DNA of 64,000 bases, taken from NCBI RefSeq assembly GCF_000153025.1, contig NZ_CH672431.1:500908-564907 (forward strand), in the 5' to 3' direction. The position numbers were made by a program, and so were the translations under genes. Under the pieces are notes generated by a model. The model did not search any database. It was not told the DNA's origin and saw only the letters and a program-made list of their open reading frames with translations. This document shows, piece by piece, positions 36,907 to 45,608 of this stretch. Every line of letters starts with the position of its first letter. Position 1 is the stretch's first letter. The DNA comes from Marinomonas sp. MED121 (GTDB lineage: Bacteria > Pseudomonadota > Gammaproteobacteria > Pseudomonadales > Marinomonadaceae).

Positions 36907-38265
36907 ATGAAAAAGATATTAATCGCAAACCGTGGAGAGATTGCTTGTCGGGTGATAAAAAGCTGTCAGAAACTGGGCATAAAAACCGTTGCTGTGTATT
37001 CCAGCGCAGATGAAAATGCGTTACATGTTGAAATGGCAGACGAGGCTTTTCATATTGGTCCAGCAAAAGCTTCCGAAAGTTATTTACAGGCCCATAAAAT
37101 TTTAGAGGTATGCCAACTAGCCCATGTTGATGCAGTGCATCCAGGCTATGGCTTTTTATCTGAGAATACCGAGTTTGCTAGATTATTAGAGCAAAACGGC
37201 ATTATTTGGATAGGCCCCAGTGCCAAGTCCATTCTTGATATGGGCGATAAAGAGCGAGCCCGTAGCTTGGCTGTTTATGCGGGGGTGAATGTATTACCTG
37301 GCAGTCGCCGCTTCACCCTTGATGATCATAATGGCTTATTAGAAGCGGCTGAGGTAGTGGGCTTCCCCTTGTTAGTCAAAGCATCCGCTGGCGGTGGCGG
37401 CATTGGTATGCGCTTAGTGGAATCAGCGCAAAACCTCGCTCAAACCGTTGAATCAACACAACAAATGGCAGCAAGGTCTTTTGGTGATGGCACTATTTTT
37501 ATGGAGCGCTATGTCGCCAAAGCACGCCATATAGAGATTCAAGTCTTTGGTTTTGGTAATGGCCGCGCCATTCACCTGTATGAAAGAGAATGTTCGATTC
37601 AAAGACGCTTTCAAAAAATTATTGAAGAGGCACCTGCGCCAGGTATTCCCACCGCAATTCGAGATGATATGGCAGCCGCAGCTGTTAGGTTAACACAAGA
37701 GCAAAATTACTTAGGAGCGGGGACCGTCGAGTTTATTTTAGATGCAGATACCTTTGAGTATTTCTTTCTAGAAATGAACACACGCATCCAAGTTGAGCAT
37801 CCTGTAACCGAAATGACTACGAATACAGATCTTGTATCCATGCAAATTCAACTGGCCTTTGGTGAAGACCTTTCTCATATCACCCAAGACAGCATTGCAC
37901 AGCAAGGACATGCCATTGAAGCAAGAATTTATGCAGAAGACCCAAGCAGGATGTTTCTCCCTTGCCCTGGGGTGATTAATCAATTTCAGCTCACAACGGA
38001 CAACCCAGATATTCGATTGGATACTGGGATTCGAAGTGGCGACAAGATCACCGCCTATTACGATCCAATGATCGCCAAATTGATTTGTTTTGGTGCTGAG
38101 CGAGAGGTGGCAATCAAAACCCTTGATAAGAGCCTAAAAGAGGCAAGCCTAGAGGGAATCAAAAACAACATTTCCTTTCTTATCAATACCCTAAATCACA
38201 GTGAGTTTAATGAAGGCAGGTCATTCACTGGCTTTATTGATGCTTATAAAAGCGAACTTATCTGA
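36907..38265 (+). CDS. Biotin carboxylase subunit, urea-carboxylase-like subtype
   Basis: A 452-residue AccC-type ATP-grasp protein that carboxylates biotin with bicarbonate. It has KKILIANRGEIACRVI at the N-terminus, VHPGYGFLSEN near 75, the glycine loop KASAGGGGIGMRLV near 160, ERECSIQRRFQKIIEEAP near 225, FLEMNTRIQVEHPVTE near 285 and EARIYAEDP near 335. The Ile in the glycine loop is as I recall for urea carboxylase and unlike the Arg of fatty-acid AccC. With PxpB, PxpC and a carrier gene following, it is likely part of an amide-type carboxylase. Confidence 0.93.
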   Translation: MKKILIANRGEIACRVIKSCQKLGIKTVAVYSSADENALHVEMADEAFHIGPAKASESYLQAHKILEVCQLAHVDAVHPGYGFLSENTEFARLLEQNGIIWIGPSAKSILDMGDKERARSLAVYAGVNVLPGSRRFTLDDHNGLLEAAEVVGFPLLVKASAGGGGIGMRLVESAQNLAQTVESTQQMAARSFGDGTIFMERYVAKARHIEIQVFGFGNGRAIHLYERECSIQRRFQKIIEEAPAPGIPTAIRDDMAAAAVRLTQEQNYLGAGTVEFILDADTFEYFFLEMNTRIQVEHPVTEMTTNTDLVSMQIQLAFGEDLSHITQDSIAQQGHAIEARIYAEDPSRMFLPCPGVINQFQLTTDNPDIRLDTGIRSGDKITAYYDPMIAKLICFGAEREVAIKTLDKSLKEASLEGIKNNISFLINTLNHSEFNEGRSFTGFIDAYKSELI

Positions 38266-38283
38266 TTTAAAAGAGGTGACACT

Positions 38284-39156
38284 ATGATTTACCCAGAACC
38301 TAAATTTCTACCAGGTGGCGATAGGTACATTCTTATTGAATTTGGTAATGAGATGAACCTTGAACTTAATTTTATGGGTCAAGGCCTCGCCGCCGCAATT
38401 AAAGAAGAGGCCATCGACGGCTTGATAGAAAGCGCGCCTTGCTTTGCTTCAACCCTAATTCACTATGATCCAGATGTAATAGGTTTCGATGAACTAGTGC
38501 CGCTACTGAGTCAACTGATTAAAGACCTTGGCCCTAGCGAAGATTTGGTACTAGATAGTCGTATTTTTTACTTTCCAACCGTTTATTTAGACCCTTGGAG
38601 CAATGAATGCGTTGAAGATTACATCGAAAAAATTAACCCCGACAAACAAAAGGACCCAGAGCTAGTAACCGAACTTAACGGCTTAGAAAGTCCTGAGCAC
38701 TTTGCTCGAGTACATTCGGCCACTGAGTATTGGGTTGCCTCGTTGGGTTTTTGGCCCGGTTTGCCCTTCATGATGCCACTTGATCCTAGATGCGCCATGA
38801 CAGCGCCAAAGTACAATCCACCTCGGACTTGGACACCAAAGGGAACCGTTGGTATGGGCGGCGGTTCAACGGCTATTTACCCAGACCACCTAGCTGGGGG
38901 TTACCAAATTTTTGGAAGAATTCCAGTGCCGATTTGGGACACTCAAAAACGTTTCCCTCAATTTGAAGACAGCATTTGTCTTTTCAAGCCCGGTGATAGG
39001 GTGAAGTTTGTTCCTTGCACCATTGAAGAGTTTGAACACATTGAGCGACAAGTAAAAGACGGCACCTATGTCTACAACTTGGTTGAATATCAAAAGTTTT
39101 CAGTCAAAAGCTACAAGGCGTGGACCCAATCGATTGATAAAAATATCAGGTTTTAG
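38284..39156 (+). CDS. pxpB: 5-oxoprolinase/carboxyltransferase subunit B (KipI-like)
   Basis: A 290-residue protein of the PxpB/KipI (allophanate hydrolase subunit 1) family. It has LPGGDRYILIEFGNEM at the start, a TLIHYDP segment, and the family hallmark ASLGFWPGLPFMMPLDPR near 160, then GTVGMGGGSTAIYP and GGYQIFGRIPVPIWD. It is longer than the roughly 220 residues of typical PxpB because of insertions around 90-145 and a C-terminal tail. With PxpC it corresponds to the carboxyltransferase part of urea carboxylase. Confidence 0.9.
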   Translation: MIYPEPKFLPGGDRYILIEFGNEMNLELNFMGQGLAAAIKEEAIDGLIESAPCFASTLIHYDPDVIGFDELVPLLSQLIKDLGPSEDLVLDSRIFYFPTVYLDPWSNECVEDYIEKINPDKQKDPELVTELNGLESPEHFARVHSATEYWVASLGFWPGLPFMMPLDPRCAMTAPKYNPPRTWTPKGTVGMGGGSTAIYPDHLAGGYQIFGRIPVPIWDTQKRFPQFEDSICLFKPGDRVKFVPCTIEEFEHIERQVKDGTYVYNLVEYQKFSVKSYKAWTQSIDKNIRF

Positions 39157-39165
39157 GAGAGCATC

Positions 39166-40155
39166 ATGATTGAAGTAATTAAAAAAGGCTTAGAAAGCTC
39201 AATCCAAGATTATCCAGGTCGCTTAGGTTTTTGTGATCAAGGCTTTCCTTGCTCTGGCCCAATGGACAATTGGTCATTTCGTTTAGCCAATATTCTGGTT
39301 GGCAATCAGGCGTCTGATGCGGGACTAGAATGTCAGTACCTTGGCCCCACGCTTAAGTTTCATTATGACACTGTGATCGCCATTACGGGGGCAGATATGC
39401 AGGCTAAATTAGATGATGAAGCCATACCTATGTGGTGCAATATTCAAGTTAAGCAGGGACAAACACTCAGCCTTAATTTTGCTAAAGGGGTCGGAGCGCG
39501 AACCTATCTTGCTATTGCCGGCGGCTTTGCGACTGAGCCTTGGCTAGGGTCTCGCTCTACCTTTAATAAAGCCGGGGTAGGCGGGATGGAAGGTCATGCA
39601 ATCCAAGACAAACAAATGTTACCCGTCAATGCTCCCAGTGATAAGCAAACTCAATTAGGTCAAAAGCAACGTAGTGTAAAACGTGACGCTCGACCTGTGT
39701 TTTCAAGTAACAAAGAATGGGAAATTGAAGTCGTACGTGGACCCAATGATGATTGGATAGATGATGCTGGGCATGAAAGGTTTTTAGCTGCCAGTTGGAA
39801 GCTTTCAGCGAAGAGCGATAGAACCGGTTTTCGCTTAGATGGGCCAGACTGGACTTTTACCCCTAAAGCCTTCGATAAGGCCTTAGAGCATGGTACAGAG
39901 CCCTCTAACATCATAGATCAGGGTTACCCTCTAGGCGCCATTAACCTGGCTGGCCAAACGCCCATTATCTTGATGAATGACGGTCCCAGCATGGGAGGCT
40001 TCATCAACCCCTACACAGTACCGACAGTCGGTTTTTGGAAGCTAGGTCAAGCTAAGCCAGGAGATACGTTGCATTTTAAACAGGTCAGCGTACAAGAAGC
40101 CCAATCCTTACGTAAACACATTAATACACTGTGCAGCGAAGACAGCATTCTTTAG
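39166..40155 (+). CDS. pxpC: 5-oxoprolinase/carboxyltransferase subunit C (KipA-like)
   Basis: A 329-residue protein of the PxpC/KipA (allophanate hydrolase subunit 2) family. Visible are SSIQDYPGRLGFCDQGFPCSGPMD near 11-34, the LECQYLGPTLKF stretch near 55, GARTYLAIAGGF near 105, SDRTGFRLDG near 220 and GYPLGAINLAGQTPIILMNDGPSMGGF near 255. It partners with PxpB. The tight spacing (ten bases from pxpB, nine to the carrier gene) indicates one complex. Confidence 0.93.
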   Translation: MIEVIKKGLESSIQDYPGRLGFCDQGFPCSGPMDNWSFRLANILVGNQASDAGLECQYLGPTLKFHYDTVIAITGADMQAKLDDEAIPMWCNIQVKQGQTLSLNFAKGVGARTYLAIAGGFATEPWLGSRSTFNKAGVGGMEGHAIQDKQMLPVNAPSDKQTQLGQKQRSVKRDARPVFSSNKEWEIEVVRGPNDDWIDDAGHERFLAASWKLSAKSDRTGFRLDGPDWTFTPKAFDKALEHGTEPSNIIDQGYPLGAINLAGQTPIILMNDGPSMGGFINPYTVPTVGFWKLGQAKPGDTLHFKQVSVQEAQSLRKHINTLCSEDSIL

Positions 40156-40164
40156 GAGATGATA

Positions 40165-40383
40165 ATGAGTGAACAAATTGAACTACAAACCTCAGGTAAT
40201 ATGTGGAAAGTCTTAGTCAAAGTGGGCGATACCGTTACCCAGGGGCAAGACCTTTTTATTATGGAAGTCATGAAAATGGAGGTTCCACACCAAGCAGGGA
40301 TTAGCGGTACTGTGGTTGAAGTAAATGTAAAAGAGGGAGAAGAGGGTTTAGACGCTGGCATGATCGCCATTGTGATCGAATAA
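40165..40383 (+). CDS. Minimal biotin carboxyl carrier protein
   Basis: A 72-residue protein that is just a biotinyl domain, with the biotin-accepting Lys in EVMKMEVPH near residue 34. It lacks the N-terminal extension of fatty-acid AccB. The ATG at 40165 is chosen because AGGAG lies six bases upstream; an earlier ATG six bases before overlaps that site. It would shuttle carboxybiotin between the carboxylase and the PxpBC-type carboxyltransferase encoded just upstream. Confidence 0.92.
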   Translation: MSEQIELQTSGNMWKVLVKVGDTVTQGQDLFIMEVMKMEVPHQAGISGTVVEVNVKEGEEGLDAGMIAIVIE

Positions 40384-40454
40384 CCTAAGGAGGCTAATAT
40401 CGCCCATAAATTGATATTAGCCTTTGTAAACCTAGCATTTATTAAGGCTTTAAT

Positions 40455-41039
40455 ATGTGTATTAGCTACTCAGATTTTTTCAGTAAAAATAAGGCTTGGG
40501 TTGAAAGTGTTAAGCAAGACAACCCAGATTTTTTCCAACTCGCATCCAAACAACACAACCCAGATTATTTATGGCTTGGTTGCTCCGACAGCCGCGTACC
40601 AATTAATGAAATGTTAGGCATATTACCCGGTGAAATCTTTGTACACCGTAACATTGCCAATCAAGCCAATGGCACCGATATGAGCTTTAGTGCTGTATTG
40701 GAATACGCCATTACTCAACTTAAGGTAAAACATATTCTGGTTGTCGGTCACTATGCCTGTGGAGGTGTTTCCGCAGCGATCAATGGAAACAAAAATGAAA
40801 TCGTAAATTTTTGGGTACAGGATATTGTTAAGTTGGTTTCTGACAAACAAACTCATTCCCAAGCAAACATGAATGACGAGGAATGGCATGATTATATTTG
40901 CGAGCAGAATGTTATTAAACAGGTAGAGAATATCAACAGAATTCCCTTGGTGAAAAAAGCGAAAGAGGAAAGGGGAGTAGGTGTTGCTGGTTGGATTTAT
41001 AATGTTCGTGATGGCCTTTTACATGATATTACGCCTTAA
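40455..41039 (+). CDS. can: Beta-class carbonic anhydrase
   Basis: A 194-residue zinc enzyme interconverting CO2 and bicarbonate. The ligand set is complete: Cys43 and Asp45 in CSDSR, His99 and Cys102 in GHYACGG. The usual Thr after the His is replaced by Tyr (HYACGG). It begins 71 bases after the biotin-carrier gene in the same direction, with no clear terminator between them, so it may supply bicarbonate for the upstream carboxylase. Confidence 0.95.
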   Translation: MCISYSDFFSKNKAWVESVKQDNPDFFQLASKQHNPDYLWLGCSDSRVPINEMLGILPGEIFVHRNIANQANGTDMSFSAVLEYAITQLKVKHILVVGHYACGGVSAAINGNKNEIVNFWVQDIVKLVSDKQTHSQANMNDEEWHDYICEQNVIKQVENINRIPLVKKAKEERGVGVAGWIYNVRDGLLHDITP

Positions 41040-41111
41040 CGTTCAAGTGAGCGCAAACCTGTGACAGCCCTTGTGCAGCAGAGTCTATTCAAGAAATTCA
41101 AAGAAAGAAAA

Positions 41112-42023
41112 TTAAGACTTTAAGCCAGAAGTGTACTTCATTCGGCAAAAATCAATAAACAGCCTAGCTTCACGTGAAACACTTTTATTCTTAAGCCAAA
41201 TCAAACCCGTATCCATAGTAGGAATATCTTCAACGACGGGTCTTACTTCAATACGATCCCCTTCTAACGACCAAGGACGGTAAACCATATCTGAAAGGAT
41301 GGTCACACCTGCACCGATAGCCACCATATTCCTCACGGCTTCTACGGATTCAGTTCTAAAAATAATCTCGGGTTTTAACTTATAGTCTTGCCAATAGTTG
41401 CTAGTTGTCTTTTCCGCCTCATCAATCAGTAATTGGATATAGTTTTCATTGGCTATGTCGACTAAGGACACTGAGTCTTGTTGGATTAAAGGATGGCTAG
41501 CAGACAACCAAAGATGCCGTTGAGATTTAAGTAAGGTCGTACTTTCAAATGGACCTGTATCCTTGATATTCGAAGTCAGCACTATCCCGATATCTATCTG
41601 TTCTTTTTCTACTTTACGCTCGATAACCACACGACTATGTTCATGAAACTCAACCTTGATATTGGGATAAGCTCGTCTAAAGGCCTCAAAAATATTAGAT
41701 AGAAAATACCCAGAAACCGTCACTGAAGATGCTAGCGTTAAATACCCCTGTGTTTCTGGCGAGTCTTGCCTGAAGTTATTTTTAGCTTCCGCCACTGCCG
41801 CCAGAATTTTTTGCGCAGACTGTAAGAATCGATAACCTTCACAGGTCAGTCGTACGCCAGATTTATTGCGTTCAATTAAATCAGCTCCAAGGATATGCTC
41901 TAATTCTTTAATGGCTTCGGTAATGGAAGAGGGGGATATATTCACACTGGCAGCAGCATCAGCAAGCTTGTTGGTTTCTGCTACTGCAACGAAATATCTC
42001 AATTGACGTAGAGTAAAGGACAT
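41112..42023 (-). CDS. LysR-family regulator
   Basis: A 303-residue LysR-type regulator with an N-terminal helix-turn-helix (LRYFVAVAETNKLADAAASVNISPSSITEAIKELE) and an effector domain from about 90 to 295. It is convergent with the carbonic anhydrase gene, so the 32-41 kb operon is a possible target, though its promoter is far away. Its coding region carries a near-match parS site at 41166-41181. Confidence 0.92.
   Translation of the reverse strand: MSFTLRQLRYFVAVAETNKLADAAASVNISPSSITEAIKELEHILGADLIERNKSGVRLTCEGYRFLQSAQKILAAVAEAKNNFRQDSPETQGYLTLASSVTVSGYFLSNIFEAFRRAYPNIKVEFHEHSRVVIERKVEKEQIDIGIVLTSNIKDTGPFESTTLLKSQRHLWLSASHPLIQQDSVSLVDIANENYIQLLIDEAEKTTSNYWQDYKLKPEIIFRTESVEAVRNMVAIGAGVTILSDMVYRPWSLEGDRIEVRPVVEDIPTMDTGLIWLKNKSVSREARLFIDFCRMKYTSGLKS
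41166..41181. other. Near-match parS site
   Basis: AGCTTCACGTGAAACA matches the parS consensus at 14 of 16 positions. It lies inside the LysR gene, 5.3 kb from the first perfect site, and is a plausible weaker ParB site. Confidence 0.5.
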
Positions 42024-42113
42024 AATTATTTTTCTTATTTAATGACCCCATAATTATATCCTACTTCCCTTTGTAAGCTGTGCAAAAAACAGCCTTTATT
42101 TCACAAAAATTGA

Positions 42114-42662
42114 TTACCTTAAGTAGCTCACTGCATCTTCGTATTTTTCAACATCTCCGGTGGCTTGAACTAAGATAGAGGCCCCATGAAGGCTAGCTAA
42201 CATTTGACATGCTTTGATATATGCCTGCTTTTCATCTGCTTCTAGGGCGAAGACCGAAGTTAACCAACTTAGCTTAATTCGATAGAAGTCAGCGAGTTCT
42301 TCACGAACCTCATCCGGTAATTGGCGCACATCAGTGGTGAGCATGGTGCAGATACTCATATTATGGTTATCAACCACCTTTGTTTTGAAGCCATCGATAA
42401 AGCCATTAAGCAATTGACTGGGACTTGCCTCACTTGTTTTCACACAAGGAAGCTCACTTGCAAAGTTATCTTTATAACGTCTCAACACGCTTACGGTCAG
42501 GTCTCCCTTAGTGGGGAAGTGATAGTGAACACTTGCACTCTTAATCCCAATTTGAGCGGCTAGCTCACGAAAACTAAAAGCATTAAAGCCGCCTTCAATC
42601 ATGGCTTTTTCGGCCAAATCCATGATGAGGCTTTTGGTGTCTTTTTTCTCTGTTTTGCTCAT
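42114..42662 (-). CDS. TetR-family regulator divergent from lpd
   Basis: A 182-residue TetR-type repressor; the helix-turn-helix covers about residues 10-58 (IMDLAEKAMIEGGFNAFSFRELAAQIGIKSASVHYHFPTKGDL). The pattern resembles NemR/AcuR-like regulators. It is divergent from lpd, and two copies of a partly palindromic sequence lie in the 211-base gap, so it probably represses itself and lpd. The inducer is unknown. Confidence 0.92.
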   Translation of the reverse strand: MSKTEKKDTKSLIMDLAEKAMIEGGFNAFSFRELAAQIGIKSASVHYHFPTKGDLTVSVLRRYKDNFASELPCVKTSEASPSQLLNGFIDGFKTKVVDNHNMSICTMLTTDVRQLPDEVREELADFYRIKLSWLTSVFALEADEKQAYIKACQMLASLHGASILVQATGDVEKYEDAVSYLR

Positions 42663-42677
42663 AAAAGTTTCATACTC

Positions 42678-42734
42678 GTGTGCTTATTATTTTGTTAGAG
42701 GAGTGCGCTTATTATTTTGTTAGAGGAGTGCGCT
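42678..42734. repeat. 25-base tandem duplication upstream of the TetR gene
   Basis: Two copies of a 25-base unit beginning GTGYGCTTATTATTTTG (one mismatch, at Y), followed by the first seven bases of a third. It lies between the TetR start and the operator-like sites, so it lengthens the leader of that gene. Confidence 0.93.
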
Positions 42735-42755
42735 AAATATTCGCTTTGAATTTTT

Positions 42756-42773
42756 ATCTACCTACTGATAGAT
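42756..42773. promoter_or_regulatory. TetR-type operator candidate 1
   Basis: ATCTACCTACTGATAGAT has ATCTA/TAGAT arms and shares CTAYCTACTGATAG with a second site 56 bases away. It is the probable binding site of the divergent TetR regulator. Confidence 0.65.
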
Positions 42774-42811
42774 ATTTTATTGACTCCATCTGAGGATACA
42801 AGTTATATTTC

Positions 42812-42829
42812 ATCTATCTACTGATAGGT
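42812..42829. promoter_or_regulatory. TetR-type operator candidate 2
   Basis: ATCTATCTACTGATAGGT has CTATC/GATAG arms around TACT and is nearly identical to the first candidate. It lies about 45 bases upstream of the lpd start. Confidence 0.65.
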
Positions 42830-42873
42830 AAGCCTATCAAAAAACATAATTTTAGCAATTTAAAGGCGGTGTT

Positions 42874-44313
42874 ATGACAAGTTTTAACCTAGATACTAAC
42901 TATGATGTTTTGGTTTTAGGGGGAGGCCCAGGTGGTTATAACGCCGCTTTTCGGGCAGCTGATTTAGGGCTTAATGTTGTATTAGTCGAGAAGTATGCCG
43001 CGCTTGGTGGAGTGTGCTTGAACGTAGGCTGTGTCCCTTCAAAAGCTTTGTTGCATGTGGCAGGTCAAATACGCAGTACACAAGAACCCAGTGTATCCGG
43101 TGTCGAGCTAGGGGAAGCCAAGGTAAATCTAGATCAGGTGAGAGAATTTAAAACCAATACGGTGAACAAGTTTACTTCTAACCTTGGGCTTATGGCTAAG
43201 CAACGTAAGATCACAGTACTGCAAGGTGAAGGGCAACTAACCAGTGCTAATACCTTGGTATTAGATGGCACTGATGGTCCATTAACGGTGGCATTCCAAC
43301 AGGCTATTTTAGCAACGGGTTCAAAAAATATTCGTTTACCTTTTATCCCTTATGAAGATAAACGCATTTTAAACTCAACGACGGCATTGAACCTTGTCGA
43401 AATACCAGAGCGCTTGCTTATCTTAGGTGGCGGTATTATCGGTATGGAAATGGCTACGGTTTACCAAGCATTAGGTAGCCAAGTGAGCGTGGCGGAGATG
43501 TCTAGCCAGATTATGGCAGGTGCAGATAAAGATCTAGTGAAGGTGTTTGAACAAGCGAATAAAGGGCGCTTTGATATTCTAACCAATACTCAAGTGACCA
43601 AGATTGAAAGCCTGCCTGAGCACTTGGTTGTTGATTATAAAAATGCCAAAGGCGAACTTGAAACTCAGCATTTTGATGCTGTTTTAGTTGCGGTAGGGCG
43701 TAGTCCAAATGGTAAATTGGCTGGTATTCCAGAAATCGGTGTCGAAATTGATGCTAGAGGTTTTATCTTAATTGATGATCAATGCCGTACCAACCTGCCT
43801 AATATCTTTGCAATTGGCGATGTTACTTATGGCCCAATGCTGGCACATAAAGCGAGCCATCAAGCCCATATAGCTGCTGAGGTTATTGCTGGTAAGGCAA
43901 GTTACTTCCAAGCTAAAGCGATTCCTGGCATAGCTTACACTTATCCAGAAGTGGCTTGGGTAGGTATGACAGAACATGAAGCCAAAGCAGAAGGCTTAGA
44001 TTTTAAAGTGGCGAGCTTTCCTTGGAAGGCGAGTGCGAGAGCGATCGCAGCAGAGATTAAACATGGTAAAACCAAGTTAATCTATGATGCTGACACTCAA
44101 AAGATTTTGGGTGCTGGCATTGTCGGAGAGCACGCGGGGGAACTATTAGGAGAGCTAACTCTGGCGATTGAGTATGGAGCTGAGCTTGAAGATATCGCTT
44201 TAACCATTCACGCACACCCAAGCTTACATGAATCTGTGGGGTTAGCAGCAGAACTTGGCACAGGCAGTATTACGGACTTTCCGAACCCTGCTGCGGCGCT
44301 GTTCGCACGCTAA
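42874..44313 (+). CDS. lpd: Dihydrolipoamide dehydrogenase
   Basis: A 479-residue FAD flavoenzyme that reoxidises lipoyl groups of 2-oxoacid dehydrogenases or the glycine cleavage system. It has FAD-binding GGGPGGYNAAFRAADLG, redox pair Cys48/Cys53 in GGVCLNVGCVPSK, NAD-binding GGGIIGMEMATVYQALG near 190, and the C-terminal His-Glu motif in HAHPSLHE. It is not clustered with dehydrogenase E1/E2 genes and has its own TetR regulator, so it may be an inducible second copy. Confidence 0.95.
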   Translation: MTSFNLDTNYDVLVLGGGPGGYNAAFRAADLGLNVVLVEKYAALGGVCLNVGCVPSKALLHVAGQIRSTQEPSVSGVELGEAKVNLDQVREFKTNTVNKFTSNLGLMAKQRKITVLQGEGQLTSANTLVLDGTDGPLTVAFQQAILATGSKNIRLPFIPYEDKRILNSTTALNLVEIPERLLILGGGIIGMEMATVYQALGSQVSVAEMSSQIMAGADKDLVKVFEQANKGRFDILTNTQVTKIESLPEHLVVDYKNAKGELETQHFDAVLVAVGRSPNGKLAGIPEIGVEIDARGFILIDDQCRTNLPNIFAIGDVTYGPMLAHKASHQAHIAAEVIAGKASYFQAKAIPGIAYTYPEVAWVGMTEHEAKAEGLDFKVASFPWKASARAIAAEIKHGKTKLIYDADTQKILGAGIVGEHAGELLGELTLAIEYGAELEDIALTIHAHPSLHESVGLAAELGTGSITDFPNPAAALFAR

Positions 44314-44359
44314 ATACTCGAATACGTTTGGATAAAAAGGAGAGGAAAATAGATTACGC

Positions 44360-44392
44360 GCTTAGGCATAATAATCTTCATTATGCCTAAGC
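44360..44392. terminator. Hairpin after lpd
   Basis: A 13-base perfect stem (GCTTAGGCATAAT with its complement) around a seven-base loop, 46 bases after the lpd stop. It lacks a T run and may act as an RNA-end or weak terminator structure. A further weaker stem (GGCTTTTT/AAAAAGCC) lies at 44419-44443. Confidence 0.6.
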
Positions 44393-44551
44393 TCTGATAT
44401 GAGGCGGTTATATTAAATGGCTTTTTAGCCTAAATAAAAAGCCCTATAAGTGAATAGTCACTTACTTTTATCAGTTTGAGAATCAAGTGTTTGTCTTTTT
44501 CTAAGTGAGAGCCTAGCTATCAAGACTAACTATCAAAAATTTAAATACAAA

Positions 44552-44584
44552 GATTAAAGGCCGTGATTGTAACGGCCTTTAATC
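44552..44584. terminator. Intrinsic terminator after cysQ
   Basis: A 13-base perfect stem (GATTAAAGGCCGT with its complement) and a seven-base loop, just past the cysQ stop on the minus strand, with T-rich sequence on both exits. Confidence 0.8.
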
Positions 44585-44599
44585 TATTACTTAAGGCAA

Positions 44600-45451
44600 T
44601 TAGTCTTCAGATAAATCTTGTTCAAGATACCAGTTTAAGATGATAGGCATGAGCTGTGAGCCAGTAACTAAAAAGTGGCCATTTAACAAAGACTCTCTTG
44701 CGTTGTATCTAAAAGGTTCCCCGTTAAAGCTCATCAGAACCCCGCCAGCAGCTTCTACTACTGCTTGGGATGCCGCAGTATCCCATTCACAAGTCGGCCC
44801 TCTACGTAGGTGCAGATCAGCTTCTCCTTCAGCAATGCGACATGCCTTGATGGAGCTGCCTTTAGCAATTTCTTCAATATGGTCAAAGTCTTCTAATAAT
44901 ATCTTTCTTAATGATTCAGGGAGATTTGGTCCATGGCTGCGGCTTGTCATCGCAATAAGCGGTGTTTTAGGCTCTCGTATTTGCAGTAACTCAGTGCCAT
45001 CTTGGGTCCATTTTACCGCCGCTTTTTTCATATTTTGCCAGTCGCCTGTCACCCCAAAATAACCTTCTTTGGTCACAGGTAAATACACCATACCTAAAAT
45101 ACTTTTATGGTTTTCTACCAAGGCAATATTGATACTGAACTCACCATTACGCTTAATAAACTCTTTGGTGCCATCAAGTGGGTCCACTACCCATAATAAA
45201 GGCCAGTCTTTACGTTCTTCATAAGGAATGACATTCTCTTCAGATAAGACAGGAATGTTAGGGGTCAGTTTATTTAATCCTGCAAGAATAATATGATGCG
45301 CAGCTAAGTCGGCCGCCGTCACAGGACTATCATCCGATTTTTGTTCGATACTAAAATCAGAGCGCTGATAGATTTCCATAATAGCATCCGCTGCATCATG
45401 TATAATTTCTTGTAACGCTTGATAAAAAGGGTGATTAATCACATCCTGCAT
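44600..45451 (-). CDS. cysQ: 3'(2'),5'-bisphosphate nucleotidase
   Basis: Hydrolyses PAP and PAPS, recycling products of sulfate assimilation. It is a 283-residue inositol-phosphatase-fold enzyme with metal motifs LSEEN near 70, the hallmark WVVDPLDGTKEFI near 88-100, and the second motif CEWDTAASQAVVEAAGG near 215. The start ATG has GAGG upstream. It is a stand-alone gene divergent from hslR. Confidence 0.95.
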   Translation of the reverse strand: MQDVINHPFYQALQEIIHDAADAIMEIYQRSDFSIEQKSDDSPVTAADLAAHHIILAGLNKLTPNIPVLSEENVIPYEERKDWPLLWVVDPLDGTKEFIKRNGEFSINIALVENHKSILGMVYLPVTKEGYFGVTGDWQNMKKAAVKWTQDGTELLQIREPKTPLIAMTSRSHGPNLPESLRKILLEDFDHIEEIAKGSSIKACRIAEGEADLHLRRGPTCEWDTAASQAVVEAAGGVLMSFNGEPFRYNARESLLNGHFLVTGSQLMPIILNWYLEQDLSED

Positions 45452-45608
45452 AATGGCCTCAAGTATCTCTCACATTAAAAGCGTTAGGATTAAATAAAGT
45501 ACTAATCCTATACGCTGGGCATAAAATAGATTATCTAGTCTTAGCTAGACATCAAACAGCCATTTTAATTCAGCTGTTATCAACCAATTTAAAGTGAATA
45601 ATCTTTGT

